Origin: Caproiciproducens faecalis
GTDB taxonomy: Bacteria > Bacillota > Clostridia > Oscillospirales > Acutalibacteraceae
NCBI RefSeq assembly: GCF_019448085.1
Contig: NZ_JAGFNZ010000001.1
Location: forward strand, 682,001-746,000
Direction of reading: 5' to 3'
DNA length: 64,000 nucleotides
In this document: positions 16,047 to 25,340 of the stretch, piece by piece
Position numbering within the stretch: position 1 is the stretch's first letter
Layout: every line of letters begins with the position of its first letter
Translations under genes and position numbers: made by a program
Notes under the pieces: generated by a model
Told to the model about the DNA's origin: nothing
Seen by the model: only the letters and a program-made list of their open reading frames with translations
The model's database searches: none

Positions 16047-16400
16047 ATGAAACGCCCCCTCGCATACATCACCGCCCCGTGGGGCGCGGATGAAATGGAA
16101 AACACCGAGGACGCGGCAGGGTATTGCCGCAAGGTCTACGACGCGGGCTTTTCGCCTATCTGCCCGGTCCTGTTTCTGCCGCTTTTCCTCAACGACGCCA
16201 TTCCGCAGGAACACAAGGACGGCATCGACATTGCCTGCAACTTTCTGCGCCGTGCTCATGTGCTGGTGGTCTGCGGCAGAAACGTGGACGAAACCGTAAA
16301 AAACGATATCGCCACGGCGGAACGGCTGCATATCACGGCCACCACACTGGACGGCATCCTTACCGTCAAGGGACAGGGCCGGGAAAAGGAGCAGAGGTAA
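16047..16400 (+). CDS. DUF4406/DUF7768-like small protein with deoxyribosyltransferase-type fold
   Basis: A 117-residue protein that begins PLAYITAPWGADEMENTEDA and contains FSPICPVLFLPLFLNDA and RRAHVLVVCGRNVDETVKND. This arrangement (YIxAP start, then a VVCG strand) is that of the nucleoside 2-deoxyribosyltransferase-like superfamily common on phages and conjugative elements. A catalytic activity is not established for this subgroup. AAAGGAG precedes the ATG, and the next gene starts one base after its stop. Confidence 0.7.
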   Translation: MKRPLAYITAPWGADEMENTEDAAGYCRKVYDAGFSPICPVLFLPLFLNDAIPQEHKDGIDIACNFLRRAHVLVVCGRNVDETVKNDIATAERLHITATTLDGILTVKGQGREKEQR

Positions 16401-16401
16401 C

Positions 16402-16614
16402 GTGCCGGACTATCAGAAAATGTACCACTCGCTGTTCAACGACGTGACCGACGCCATTTCAAAGCTCCAGCAGGCGCAGCAGAAAACCGAGGAAATGTAC
16501 ATGGACAGCAAGGAAACCGTCCTCACCCCGTTCTTGAAAAAGAGCGAGGAACAGAAAAATGACGGCAAACCGACCCCGGCAAAGAAAAAACCGCCCTCCC
16601 ACGACGAACGGTAA
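16402..16614 (+). CDS. Small hydrophilic protein of unknown function
   Basis: A 70-residue protein starting at GTG 16402, one base after the previous stop, so probably translationally coupled. A helical N-terminus (YHSLFNDVTDAISKLQQAQQ) is followed by a Lys/Pro-rich tail. It resembles short unnamed proteins found at this place in Tn1549-like elements. No enzymatic motif is seen. Confidence 0.65.
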   Translation: MPDYQKMYHSLFNDVTDAISKLQQAQQKTEEMYMDSKETVLTPFLKKSEEQKNDGKPTPAKKKPPSHDER

Positions 16615-16650
16615 CGGAAGACGGTTTTCTCATGACAGGAGGTGTTTTGT

Positions 16651-17142
16651 TTGCAGGAAGAAATCGAAAACCGCTCCGTGACGCTCATCATCAGCGGCGC
16701 GAAGCTCTCGGGCCGGGTACTCAAAGAGGCCATAACCAAATATCTGGCTCACCGCAGGGATAAGAAGTACGCGAAAGCCCGCGCCGGTCCCGTGATCCCA
16801 CACGGCAGGCAGACGGTAAAGCAGCTTGTCGGGCAGAACGCAGGCGTGTCCAACATTGAGATCACCGATAGCAACATCCGTTCCTTTGACCGCGTGGCGC
16901 GGAAATACGGCGTGGACTACGCCGTCAAAAAGGACCGCAGCGTGTCGCCGCCAAAATATCTCGTCTTTTTCAAGGCGCGGGACGCGGACGCGCTCACCGC
17001 AGCTTTTACCGAGTTCACGGCCAAAACGGTGAACCGGGCGAAAAGGCCCTCCGTCCTCTCGCGGCTCCGTCAGTTCAAGGATCTGGTCAAGGCGAATACC
17101 GTTGACCGGGTGAGACATAAGGAACAGGAGCGGGCGCGATGA
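16651..17142 (+). CDS. PcfB/DUF3801-family conjugation protein
   Basis: A 163-residue DUF3801 protein related to PcfB of enterococcal pCF10, an adaptor that helps bring the relaxosome to the VirD4 coupling protein. Visible features: SVTLIISGAKLSGRVLKEAI at the start, GRQTVKQLV near residue 52, and the DYAVKKDRSVSPPKYLVFFK core near 90. TTG 16651 is the start because AGGAGGTG lies at the right distance. Near residue 132 the tail RPSVLSRLRQF begins, a motif shared with four other proteins of this element. It overlaps the virD4 start by 4 bases. Confidence 0.87.
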   Translation: MQEEIENRSVTLIISGAKLSGRVLKEAITKYLAHRRDKKYAKARAGPVIPHGRQTVKQLVGQNAGVSNIEITDSNIRSFDRVARKYGVDYAVKKDRSVSPPKYLVFFKARDADALTAAFTEFTAKTVNRAKRPSVLSRLRQFKDLVKANTVDRVRHKEQERAR

Positions 17143-18929
17143 GTGAAAAAACAAAAAAGCTGCTTCTGATGAATCTGCCCTACCTGTTCGTCGCATTGTT
17201 TGCCACCAAGTTCGGGCAGGCGTGGCGGCTGGCCGCAGACACGGACGCTTCGGGAAAGCTCCTGCATCTGATGAACGGCCTCACCGCAGCGTTTTCCTCT
17301 CCGCTGCCGAGCTTTTATCTGGCCGACCTCGGCGTGGGCGTATTTCTCGCCGCCGCCCTCCGGCTGGCGATCCACGTCAAAGGCCGGAACGCCAAGAAAT
17401 TCCGCAAAAACGTGGAATACGGGAGCGCCTGCTGGGGCAAGGCCGAGGATATCAGGCCGTACATCGATCCTGTTTTTGAAAACAACGTCATTCTCACGCA
17501 GACGGAACGGCTTACTATGAACAGCCGTCCGAAGGACCCCAAGACGTCCCGGAACAAAAACGTGCTGGTCGTCGGCGGCTCCGGTTCCGGCAAAACGAGG
17601 TTTTTCATCAAGCCGAACCTGATGCAGTGCGATTCCAAGGACTATCCGACAAGCTTCGTTGTTACGGACCCGAAAGGCAGCATCATCGTTGAATGCGGAA
17701 ATCTCCTGCGGCGCAGGGGCTACCGCATCAAAATCCTCAACACCATCAACTTCAAAAAGTCGATGCGTTACAATCCCTTCGCGTACATTCACTCAGAAAA
17801 AGACATTTTAAAGCTGGTCACGGCGCTGATTGCCAACACCAAAGGAAACGGCAAATCCGGAGATGACTTCTGGGAGAAGGCAGAGACTCTCTTTTATACG
17901 GCGCTCATCGGCTACATCCACTACGAGGCCCCGGTCGAAGAACAGAATTTTGCCACGCTGATCGAATTCATCAACGCCTCAGAAGTTCGGGAAGATGATG
18001 AGGAATTCAAAAATCCCGTGGATCTCATGTTCGAGGCGCTGGAAAAGGAAAATCCGAATCACTTCGCCGTCCGGCAATATAAGAAATATAAGTTGGCGGC
18101 GGGCAAAACAGCGAAATCGATCCTGATTTCCTGCGGCGCAAGAATGGCGCCGTTCGACATTCAGGAGCTTCGGGACCTGACGGCCTACGACGAGTTGGAG
18201 CTGGACACGCTGGGCGACCGCAAGACCGCCCTGTTCATCATCATCTCGGATACCGACGATACTTTTAATTTTTTAGTTTCGATGGCCTATACGCAGCTTT
18301 TCAATCTGCTGTGTGAAAAGGCAGACGACGTGTACGGCGGGCGCTTGCCCGTTCACGTCCGGTGCCTGCTTGATGAATTTGCCAACATTGGGCAGATCCC
18401 CAAATTTGAAAAGCTGATTGCCACCATCCGCAGCCGTGAGATTTCGGCCTGCCTTGTTTTGCAGGCGCAGAGCCAGCTCAAGGCCCTGTACAAAGACAAC
18501 GCCGACACGATCATCGGCAACTGCGACAGCGCCATCTTCCTCGGCGGTAAGGAACGCACGACGTTGAAAGAACTGACGGAATCGCTTGGGAAAGAGACGA
18601 TCGACACCTACAATACCGGAGAAAATCGGGGGCGCGAGGTTTCCCACAGCCTCAATTATCAAAAATTGGGGAAGGATTTAGCTTCGGTCGATGAGCTGTC
18701 CGTCCTCGACGGCGGCAAGTGCATCCTTCAACTTCGCGGCGTCCGGCCCTTCCTTTCGGACAAGTACGACATCACAAAGCATCCGAACTACAAATACCTG
18801 TCCGATTACGATCCCCACAATGCTTTCCATATTGAGAAGTTTCTGTCCACCAAATTGAAACCGAAACCGGACGATGTGTTCAACACGTATTCCGTTGACC
18901 TCTCCGGGGACCCGAAAGCCGCAGAATAG
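17139..18929 (+). CDS. VirD4/TraG-family type IV coupling protein
   Basis: Hexameric ATPase that receives the relaxase-DNA complex and feeds it to the conjugation channel. The protein has 596 residues with two N-terminal membrane spans (about residues 9-27 and 50-68), Walker A VVGGSGSGKTRFF near 145 followed by TDPKGSIIVE, Walker B VRCLLDEFANIG near 407, and the conserved Gln-rich LVLQAQSQLKALY. ATG 17139 overlaps the pcfB-like stop. A hairpin with a T run overlaps its stop codon and may tune expression of the genes downstream. Confidence 0.95.
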   Translation: MSEKTKKLLLMNLPYLFVALFATKFGQAWRLAADTDASGKLLHLMNGLTAAFSSPLPSFYLADLGVGVFLAAALRLAIHVKGRNAKKFRKNVEYGSACWGKAEDIRPYIDPVFENNVILTQTERLTMNSRPKDPKTSRNKNVLVVGGSGSGKTRFFIKPNLMQCDSKDYPTSFVVTDPKGSIIVECGNLLRRRGYRIKILNTINFKKSMRYNPFAYIHSEKDILKLVTALIANTKGNGKSGDDFWEKAETLFYTALIGYIHYEAPVEEQNFATLIEFINASEVREDDEEFKNPVDLMFEALEKENPNHFAVRQYKKYKLAAGKTAKSILISCGARMAPFDIQELRDLTAYDELELDTLGDRKTALFIIISDTDDTFNFLVSMAYTQLFNLLCEKADDVYGGRLPVHVRCLLDEFANIGQIPKFEKLIATIRSREISACLVLQAQSQLKALYKDNADTIIGNCDSAIFLGGKERTTLKELTESLGKETIDTYNTGENRGREVSHSLNYQKLGKDLASVDELSVLDGGKCILQLRGVRPFLSDKYDITKHPNYKYLSDYDPHNAFHIEKFLSTKLKPKPDDVFNTYSVDLSGDPKAAE

Positions 18930-18940
18930 CGGCTTTTTTC
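18915..18940 (+). terminator. Terminator/attenuator overlapping the virD4 stop codon
   Basis: AAAGCCGC, loop AGAATA, GCGGCTTT, then TTTT. The stop codon sits in the loop, so a terminating ribosome would cover it; translation could decide whether it folds. Confidence 0.7.
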
Positions 18941-18972
18941 ATATATACAACTTAAAAAACGGAGGTAGTATT

Positions 18973-19188
18973 ATGAGTTTCTTTCATTCCGCAATCGGCG
19001 TTCTCCAGACCCTCGTGATTGCCCTCGGCGCGGGCCTTGCCATTTGGGGCGCAATCAACCTTCTGGAAGGTTACGGTAACGACAATCCGGGAGCGAAATC
19101 GCAAGGCATTAAACAGCTTATGGCGGGCGGCGGCGTTGCCCTGATCGGCATTACGCTGGTTCCGCTGCTCTCCAACCTGTTCGGCTGA
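18973..19188 (+). CDS. Maff2-family small membrane protein
   Basis: A 71-residue protein with two membrane spans (about residues 8-28 and 49-69) separated by a hydrophilic loop LEGYGNDNPGAKSQGIKQLM. It is the Maff2/VirB2-like short protein regularly encoded between VirD4 and VirB6-like proteins in Firmicutes conjugative elements and is a candidate pilin-like or channel subunit. GGAGG lies 8 bases before the ATG. Confidence 0.85.
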   Translation: MSFFHSAIGVLQTLVIALGAGLAIWGAINLLEGYGNDNPGAKSQGIKQLMAGGGVALIGITLVPLLSNLFG

Positions 19189-19250
19189 TGCCGACGCCAA
19201 AACACTCCGCGCCCCCATTCACGGGGGCGCGGGAAAGGAGTTGATGCCGT

Positions 19251-20120
19251 TTGGATTTCATCAAGCAGCAGATTACCGAATGGCTGAAAGAAATACTGGT
19301 CGGCGGCATCATGAACAACCTGTCGGGCATGTTCGACAACGTAAACAGTCAGGTCGGGCAGATTGCCTCTCAGGTCGGAACGACGCCGCAGGCGTGGAAC
19401 ACCGGCATTTACAACATGATTCGGACCCTGTCCGAAAACGTCATGATGCCTATCGCGGGCCTGATTCTCGCGTTCGTCATGACGTTGGAGCTGATTCAGA
19501 TTATCACCGACAAAAACAATTTTCACGATATTGAAAGCGCCGTTTTCTTTAAGTGGATTTTCAAAACGGCCTGCGCCATCCTCATCGTGACCAACACATG
19601 GAACATCGTCATGGGCATATTCGACGTGGCGCAGAGCGTGGTCAACAGCGCGGCGGGAATCATCGTTTCCGACACGTCCATCGACATCAGCTCCGTCACG
19701 GCGAACCTTCAGACGCGGCTCATGGCCATGGACCTCGGCCCCCTGTTCGGGCTGTGGTTCCAGAGCATTTTCGTGGGCTTTACCATGTGGGCGCTCACGA
19801 TCTGCATTTTCATCATCGTGTACGGGAGGATGATCGAGATCTATTTAGCCACTTCCATCGCGCCGATCCCGATGGCGACGATGCTGAACCGGGAATCGGG
19901 CGGCATGGGGCAGAACTATCTGCGCTCCCTGTTCGCGCTGGGATTTCAGGGCTTTCTCATCATAGTCTGCGTAGCGATTTATGCCGTTCTGGTAAAAAGC
20001 ATCAGCGTGAGCACGGATATCAGCAAGGCAATCTGGACTTGTATGGGCTACACGGTGCTGCTGTGCTTTACGCTTTTTAAGACCGGAAGCCTTGCAAAAT
20101 CCATCTTCAACGCGCATTGA
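19251..20120 (+). CDS. VirB6/TrbL-like channel membrane protein
   Basis: A 289-residue polytopic membrane protein of the mating channel. After an amphipathic N-terminus (IKQQITEWLKEILVGGIMNN) there are about six spans, including VMMPIAGLILAFVMTLELI, then MWALTICIFIIVYGRMIEIY and FLIIVCVAIYAVL. The segment ATSIAPIPMATMLNRESGGM is the conserved loop of VirB6/TrbL/CD0411 proteins. The start is TTG 19251 after GGAAAGGAG. Located between Maff2 and PrgI as usual. Confidence 0.88.
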   Translation: MDFIKQQITEWLKEILVGGIMNNLSGMFDNVNSQVGQIASQVGTTPQAWNTGIYNMIRTLSENVMMPIAGLILAFVMTLELIQIITDKNNFHDIESAVFFKWIFKTACAILIVTNTWNIVMGIFDVAQSVVNSAAGIIVSDTSIDISSVTANLQTRLMAMDLGPLFGLWFQSIFVGFTMWALTICIFIIVYGRMIEIYLATSIAPIPMATMLNRESGGMGQNYLRSLFALGFQGFLIIVCVAIYAVLVKSISVSTDISKAIWTCMGYTVLLCFTLFKTGSLAKSIFNAH

Positions 20121-20136
20121 CGGAGGTGATATTTCA

Positions 20137-20547
20137 ATGCAGGACAAATTACAGGAACTTCTTGACCGACTGGACGCCAATCTTGAGGATTTTCGGAAAA
20201 CGTGGGAATCCAGCGATAAGGCAAAGCTGATCGACGGTTCCCGCGAGATCACCGCGATTAAGGACGCCCATTATTATCTGACCGAAAGCCACGGCTTTGA
20301 ACCGGAGGAAATCGACTATCTTCTCCTATTTGAAAACCCTTTACAGGTGGTCGCGGACAAATGGCTGGAACGCACGGAGGATCTGAGCGATTTCAGCTTT
20401 GCGCTCGACGAGGTGTTTGACAAGCGGGACGCGCTCCGGGATTACGAACGGAAAGAAAAGCCGTCCGTGCTGGAACAGCTCCGAAAAGCACCCGGTCCTA
20501 CGCCTGAACCGCGTGAAAAATCCGCGCCAGCGAAGGAGGCGCGATAA
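20137..20547 (+). CDS. Soluble accessory protein of the conjugative element, unknown family
   Basis: A 136-residue, acidic, mostly helical protein. ATG 20137 follows GGAGGTGAT closely, which rules out a longer in-frame start. Conserved-looking stretches are AIKDAHYYLTESHGFEPEE and LLFENPLQVVADKWLERT. The last 30 residues carry the tail KPSVLEQLRKAP followed by a charged end, the motif shared with the PcfB-like, YodL, helicase and DUF3849 proteins. It touches the next gene (stop TAA at 20547, ATG 20548). No function recognised. Confidence 0.7.
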   Translation: MQDKLQELLDRLDANLEDFRKTWESSDKAKLIDGSREITAIKDAHYYLTESHGFEPEEIDYLLLFENPLQVVADKWLERTEDLSDFSFALDEVFDKRDALRDYERKEKPSVLEQLRKAPGPTPEPREKSAPAKEAR

Positions 20548-21006
20548 ATGGCTTATGTTCCCGTACCCAAAGACCTGACCGCCGTGAAAACGAAGGTCCT
20601 GTTCAATTTAACAAAACGGCAGCTTATCTGTTTCGGCGGAGGCGCGCTCATCGGCGTACCGCTTTTCTTTTTGCTCAAAGGGCCTGCGGGCCTGAGTGCC
20701 GGAGGCGCTTCCCTCTGCATGGTACTCGTCATGCTGCCGTTTTTCCTGACGGCAGTCTATGAGAAAAACGGCCTGCCGATGGAAAAAATTGTCCGCAACA
20801 TCGCCCGGGTGCTGCTTCTCCGCCCAAAGCAGCGACCGTATCAGACCAACAATTTTTACGCCGTGCTCGCGCGGCAAAGCAAACTCGACAAGGAGGTGCG
20901 TCGGATTGTCAGTAAAAAAGCAAAAACCGGCCGCAGGACGGTCGTTGTCCCGCGCCGAGAGGCGTCAGATCGAAGCCGCCGTCGCAAAGGCGCGGCAAAC
21001 CGATAA
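20548..21006 (+). CDS. PrgI-family conjugation membrane protein
   Basis: A 152-residue protein with the N-terminal signature YVPVPKDLTAVKTKVLFNLT and two membrane spans (about residues 28-45 and 52-72), as in PrgI of pCF10. PrgI is the VirB3-like partner of VirB4 at the base of the channel. The C-terminal 50 residues are very basic and are read over the start of the VirB4 gene in another frame (overlap of 101 bases). Confidence 0.87.
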   Translation: MAYVPVPKDLTAVKTKVLFNLTKRQLICFGGGALIGVPLFFLLKGPAGLSAGGASLCMVLVMLPFFLTAVYEKNGLPMEKIVRNIARVLLLRPKQRPYQTNNFYAVLARQSKLDKEVRRIVSKKAKTGRRTVVVPRREASDRSRRRKGAANR

Positions 21007-23311
21007 GAAAAAGCAGTCGGCGCAGGACAGCATCCCGTTTCAGCGGATGTTCCCGGACGGAATCTGCCGCGTGACCGACAGTTATTACACGAAAACCGTT
21101 CAGTTTCAGGACATCAACTATCAGCTCAACCAGAACGAGGACAAAACCGCCATTTTCGAGGGCTGGTGCGATTTTCTCAACTATTTCGACAGCTCCATCA
21201 AATTCCAGCTCTCGTTCCTGAATCTTTCCGCAACACGGGACAGCTTTGCGAAAAGCGTCACCATCCCGCCGCAGGGCGACGATTTCGACAGTCTGCGCTC
21301 GGAGTACACGGAAATGCTCCGGAATCAGCTTGCCAAAGGCAACAACGGCCTCATCAAAACCAAGTACCTGACCTTCGGCATCGAAGCGGACAGCCTGAAA
21401 GCGGCCAAACCCCGGCTGGAACGTATCGAGATCGACATTCTGAACAACTTCAAGCATCTCGGTGTGACAGCCGCTTCCCTGAACGGCGCGGACCGCCTGC
21501 GGCTGCTGCACGACATTTTCCGCATGGACGCACCGGAGCCGTTCCGCTTTTCGTGGGACTGGCTGGCCCCCTCCGGCCTCTCCGTCAAGGATTTCATCGC
21601 TCCCAGCTCGTTTGAGTTCAAAAGCGGGAATCAGTTTGGCATGGGGCGTCAGGTAGGCGCGGTGTCGTTCCTGCAAATCCTCGCACCGGAGCTGAACGAC
21701 CGGATGCTGGCCGATTTCCTCGACATGGAATCCAGCCTCATCGTCACCATGCACATCCAGTCCATCGACCAGGTGAGCGCCATCAAGACGGTGAAGCGGA
21801 AAATCACGGACCTCGATTCCATGAAGATTCAGGAGCAGAAAAAGGCTATCCGTTCCGGGTACGACATGGACATCATCCCCTCCGACCTCGCCACCTACGG
21901 CGAGGAAGCGAAAAAGCTCTTGCAGGATTTACAGAGCCGCAACGAGCGCATGTTCCTCGTGACCTTCCTCGTTCTCAACGTGGCCGAGAACCGGCAGCGG
22001 CTCGACAACAACGTGTTTCAGGCAAGTTCCCTCGCGCAGAAATACAATTGCGCGCTGACCCGTCTTGACTTCCGGCAGGAGGAAGGGCTGATGAGCAGCC
22101 TGCCGCTCGGTTTGAATCAGGTGGAAATCCAGCGGGGCCTGACCACGTCGAGCACCGCTATTTTTATTCCCTTCACCACGCAGGAACTGTTCCAGACCGG
22201 GCGCGAGGCGCTGTACTGCGGACTGAACGCGCTTTCCAACAACCTCATCATGGTTGATCGGAAGCTGCTGAAAAACCCGAACGGCCTGATCCTCGGCACA
22301 CCGGGCGCGGGCAAATCCTTCGCCGCCAAGCGGGAAATCGTCAACGTGTTCCTCGTCACGAACGACGACATTATCGTCTGCGACCCGGAGGCTGAATACG
22401 GCCCGCTGATCGAACGCCTGCATGGGCAGATCATCAAAATATCGCCCGCGTCCACCGATTATATCAACCCGATGGACATCAACCTCAACTATTCCGAGGA
22501 AGAAAACCCGTTATCTTTGAAATCGGACTTCATCCTGTCGCTCTGCGAACTGATCGTCGGCGGCAAAGAGGGCTTGCAGCCGGTGGAAAAAACCATCATC
22601 GACCGCTGCGTGAGGCTGGTGTACCGGAATTACCTCAGTGACCCGCGCCCGGAGAATATGCCGATTTTGGAGGATTTGTACAACGAACTGCGGCGGCAGG
22701 ACGAAAAAGAAGCGCAGTACGTCGCCACGGCGCTGGAAATCTACGTCACCGGCTCCCTTAACGTGTTCAACCACCGCACGACCGTCAACGTAAAAAACCG
22801 CGTCGTCAGCTACGACATCCGGGAGCTTGGAAAGCAGCTTAAAAAAATCGGGATGCTCATCGTGCAGGATCAGGTCTGGAACCGCGTCACCGTCAACCGG
22901 GCCGTTGGAAAATCCACGCGCTACTATATCGACGAATTCCATCTGCTCTTAAAAGAGGAACAGACCGCCGCCTATTCCGTGGAAATCTGGAAGCGGTTCC
23001 GTAAGTGGGGCGGAATTCCGACCGGCATCACGCAGAACATAAAGGACCTGCTTTCCTCACGGGAAATTGAGAACATCTTTGAAAACTCGGATTACATTTA
23101 CATGCTCAATCAGGCGTCCGGCGACCGGCAGATTCTCGCCAAGCAGCTCGGCATTTCGCCCCATCAGCTTTCCTACGTTACCCATTCCGGCGAGGGCGAA
23201 GGGCTGCTGTTCTACGGGAACGTCATTCTGCCGTTTATCGACCATTTCCCGAAGGACACGGAGCTGTACCGTATCATGACCACCAAGCCGCAGGAAGTGG
23301 CAGCAACATGA
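20906..23311 (+). CDS. VirB4/TraE-family conjugation ATPase
   Basis: Energises assembly of the mating channel. The protein has 801 residues with the start at TTG 20906, chosen because AGGAGGTG (20891-20898) is seven bases upstream; a longer in-frame opening has no homology. Domain order: VirB4 N-terminal region (FPDGICRVTDSYYTKTVQFQ), then the RecA-like ATPase with Walker A LILGTPGAGKSFAAKRE near residue 460, DPEAEYGPLI, Walker B RYYIDEFHLLLKEE near 670, and the GIPTGITQNIKDLL motif. It begins inside prgI. Confidence 0.94.
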   Translation: MSVKKQKPAAGRSLSRAERRQIEAAVAKARQTDKKKQSAQDSIPFQRMFPDGICRVTDSYYTKTVQFQDINYQLNQNEDKTAIFEGWCDFLNYFDSSIKFQLSFLNLSATRDSFAKSVTIPPQGDDFDSLRSEYTEMLRNQLAKGNNGLIKTKYLTFGIEADSLKAAKPRLERIEIDILNNFKHLGVTAASLNGADRLRLLHDIFRMDAPEPFRFSWDWLAPSGLSVKDFIAPSSFEFKSGNQFGMGRQVGAVSFLQILAPELNDRMLADFLDMESSLIVTMHIQSIDQVSAIKTVKRKITDLDSMKIQEQKKAIRSGYDMDIIPSDLATYGEEAKKLLQDLQSRNERMFLVTFLVLNVAENRQRLDNNVFQASSLAQKYNCALTRLDFRQEEGLMSSLPLGLNQVEIQRGLTTSSTAIFIPFTTQELFQTGREALYCGLNALSNNLIMVDRKLLKNPNGLILGTPGAGKSFAAKREIVNVFLVTNDDIIVCDPEAEYGPLIERLHGQIIKISPASTDYINPMDINLNYSEEENPLSLKSDFILSLCELIVGGKEGLQPVEKTIIDRCVRLVYRNYLSDPRPENMPILEDLYNELRRQDEKEAQYVATALEIYVTGSLNVFNHRTTVNVKNRVVSYDIRELGKQLKKIGMLIVQDQVWNRVTVNRAVGKSTRYYIDEFHLLLKEEQTAAYSVEIWKRFRKWGGIPTGITQNIKDLLSSREIENIFENSDYIYMLNQASGDRQILAKQLGISPHQLSYVTHSGEGEGLLFYGNVILPFIDHFPKDTELYRIMTTKPQEVAAT

Positions 23312-23346
23312 GTGCTCCTATTCAGCGGGATCGGAGGTGATACGGA

Positions 23347-25074
23347 ATGGAAAAACGAGCGCCCCGCCTGCAATTCAAGCAAGAAGAACGGACTGATCCC
23401 ACGCTAGAAAAGCCCATCTGGAAAGTAGACAGGGCTACGGCGAAAGCTAATCAGGCGCAGGCAGACATTCCGAAAAAGAAAGTCCTTCGCAAGCAGCGCA
23501 CCTTTGATAAACCCACTGGTAAAACAAAGGTGCGCTTATATTTTGAGGAAGCGGACAAAAAAAAACCGTCCAAGCTCACCCACGCCGTCCGGGATGCGCC
23601 CGGAAACGCCGCTCTGATGCAGTTCCACCGGGAAATCCGGCAGTCCGAGAATGAAAATGTCGGAGTGGAGGCCGCGCACAAAAACGAGGAAGCCGCTGAA
23701 ACGGGCGGGCGTCTGATGCGCAGCGCCCACCGTTCCCACAAGCTGAAACCCTACCGAAAATCGGCCAAAGCGGAAAAACGGCTTGACCGCGCCAACCTCG
23801 GTTATTTGCAGAAAAAGGCCGCGCGGGACAATCCGCAGCCCTCCGGCATTCCTTTGGCCCACTGGCGACAGAAGCGGGCTGTCAAAAAACAGTACGCCGC
23901 CGCGAAACGGACCGGGCAGTTCGCTGGATCTGCCGGGAAAGCCGCCGGAAACACCGCAAAGGCGGCAAAGGCGGCGGCGCGGGAAAGCAAACGGGCGGCG
24001 GCTTTTTTCGCGCGGCACCCGAACGGTTTTCTGATCGCCGCAGGTGTTTTTCTGGTACTGGTTCTGCTTTTTAATGTCCTGTCCTCCAGCTCGGTTCTAC
24101 TGGAAGGGGCGCTGTCCGGCGTCGCCGCGTCCACCTATCCTTCCACGGACGACGCCATGCTCGGCGCGGAAGCCGCTTATGCCCAAAAGGAAGCGGACCT
24201 TCAGAACGAAATCGACCATTATCAGGAGCAGCACCCCGGCTATGACGAATATCATTACAGCCTCGATAAAATCGGGCATGACCCGTATGTGCTGGTTTCC
24301 ATCCTGACCGCGTGGCACGGCGGCGAATGGACGCTGGATGAAGTCCGGGACACGCTTTCCGCGCTGTTTGCAAAAGAATGTCAACTGACGCAGAACGTAG
24401 AGACGGAAACCCGAACCCGCACGGAAACGGATACGGTGACGGACCCGGACGGCACGACCCATACCGAAACCTGGCAGGTCCCCTATACTTACACCGTCTG
24501 CAACGTGAAGCTGCACAACGAGGATTTGTCCCATCTACCCATCTCCATCATGAACGAGGATCAGGTCGGCGTGTACTCGATGTACATGTCCACTCTCGGC
24601 AACCGGCCCGACCTGTTCCCCTCGTCAACCTATCCGAACGCATCCACCCTCAAGACGCCGACGGAGTACGACATTCCCCCGGAGGAGATGACGGACGCTC
24701 GGTTTGCCGCCATGATGACGGAGGCGCAGAAATACATCGGCTACCCCTACGTCTGGGGAGGCAGCAGCCCGAAAACCTCGTTCGACTGTTCCGGCTATGT
24801 GTCGTGGGTGATCAATCACAGCGGATGGAGCGTGGGGCGGCTCTCAGCGCAGGACCTCTGCGACATCTGCACGCCGGTTTCTCCTGCCGATGCCAAACCC
24901 GGCGACCTGGTATTTTTCACCGGGACCTACGACACTCCCGGCGTGTCCCACGTGGGTATCTACGTCGGAAACGGTATGATGCTCGCGGCGGGGGACCCCA
25001 TCGGCTACTCGAATATCGAAACAAGTTATTGGCAGAGCCATTTTTACACGTTTGGGCGTTTACCGAACCCATAA
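23347..25074 (+). CDS. CD1108-like membrane-anchored NlpC/P60 peptidoglycan hydrolase
   Basis: Opens the cell wall for the mating apparatus. The protein has 575 residues with a long basic cytoplasmic region (1-225), one membrane span (about 228-247, LIAAGVFLVLVLLFNVL) and an extracellular part. The C-terminal C40 peptidase domain has the catalytic Cys in SFDCSGYVSWVI near residue 480 and His in VSHVGIYVGNG near 533. The first half contains many Ala/Lys repeats. Directly downstream of virB4, as in Tn916/Tn1549-type elements. The usual separate lysozyme-like domain is not evident. Confidence 0.92.
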   Translation: MEKRAPRLQFKQEERTDPTLEKPIWKVDRATAKANQAQADIPKKKVLRKQRTFDKPTGKTKVRLYFEEADKKKPSKLTHAVRDAPGNAALMQFHREIRQSENENVGVEAAHKNEEAAETGGRLMRSAHRSHKLKPYRKSAKAEKRLDRANLGYLQKKAARDNPQPSGIPLAHWRQKRAVKKQYAAAKRTGQFAGSAGKAAGNTAKAAKAAARESKRAAAFFARHPNGFLIAAGVFLVLVLLFNVLSSSSVLLEGALSGVAASTYPSTDDAMLGAEAAYAQKEADLQNEIDHYQEQHPGYDEYHYSLDKIGHDPYVLVSILTAWHGGEWTLDEVRDTLSALFAKECQLTQNVETETRTRTETDTVTDPDGTTHTETWQVPYTYTVCNVKLHNEDLSHLPISIMNEDQVGVYSMYMSTLGNRPDLFPSSTYPNASTLKTPTEYDIPPEEMTDARFAAMMTEAQKYIGYPYVWGGSSPKTSFDCSGYVSWVINHSGWSVGRLSAQDLCDICTPVSPADAKPGDLVFFTGTYDTPGVSHVGIYVGNGMMLAAGDPIGYSNIETSYWQSHFYTFGRLPNP

Positions 25075-25094
25075 ACAGATTGGAGGAATCAACC

Positions 25095-25340
25095 GTGAAT
25101 TTGAAATTCAAAAAAATCGACGCCGAGTATGAAAAGAACGCAACAAAAATCTCCGCGCTGCAAACCCGGCAGAAGGAACTGGAGAAGCAGCGCCGGGAGA
25201 TGGAAAATCTCGATATTGTCGGCCTTGTGCGGGGCATGGGCATGACAGCGGAGGAACTCTCCGCGCTCATGAAAGCATCCCGCGAAAATCGGCCCGTATC
25301 CGATCAGAATAAGCAGGAGGAAAATCATGAAGAAATCTAA
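25095..25340 (+). CDS. DUF4315-family small protein
   Basis: An 81-residue coiled-coil protein starting at GTG 25095 with GGAGG eight bases before. DAEYEKNATKISALQTRQKE and LEKQRREMENLDIVGLVRGM match the DUF4315 family found between the NlpC/P60 and DUF4366 genes in these elements. It overlaps the next gene by 14 bases. Role unknown, possibly a structural adaptor. Confidence 0.8.
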   Translation: MNLKFKKIDAEYEKNATKISALQTRQKELEKQRREMENLDIVGLVRGMGMTAEELSALMKASRENRPVSDQNKQEENHEEI

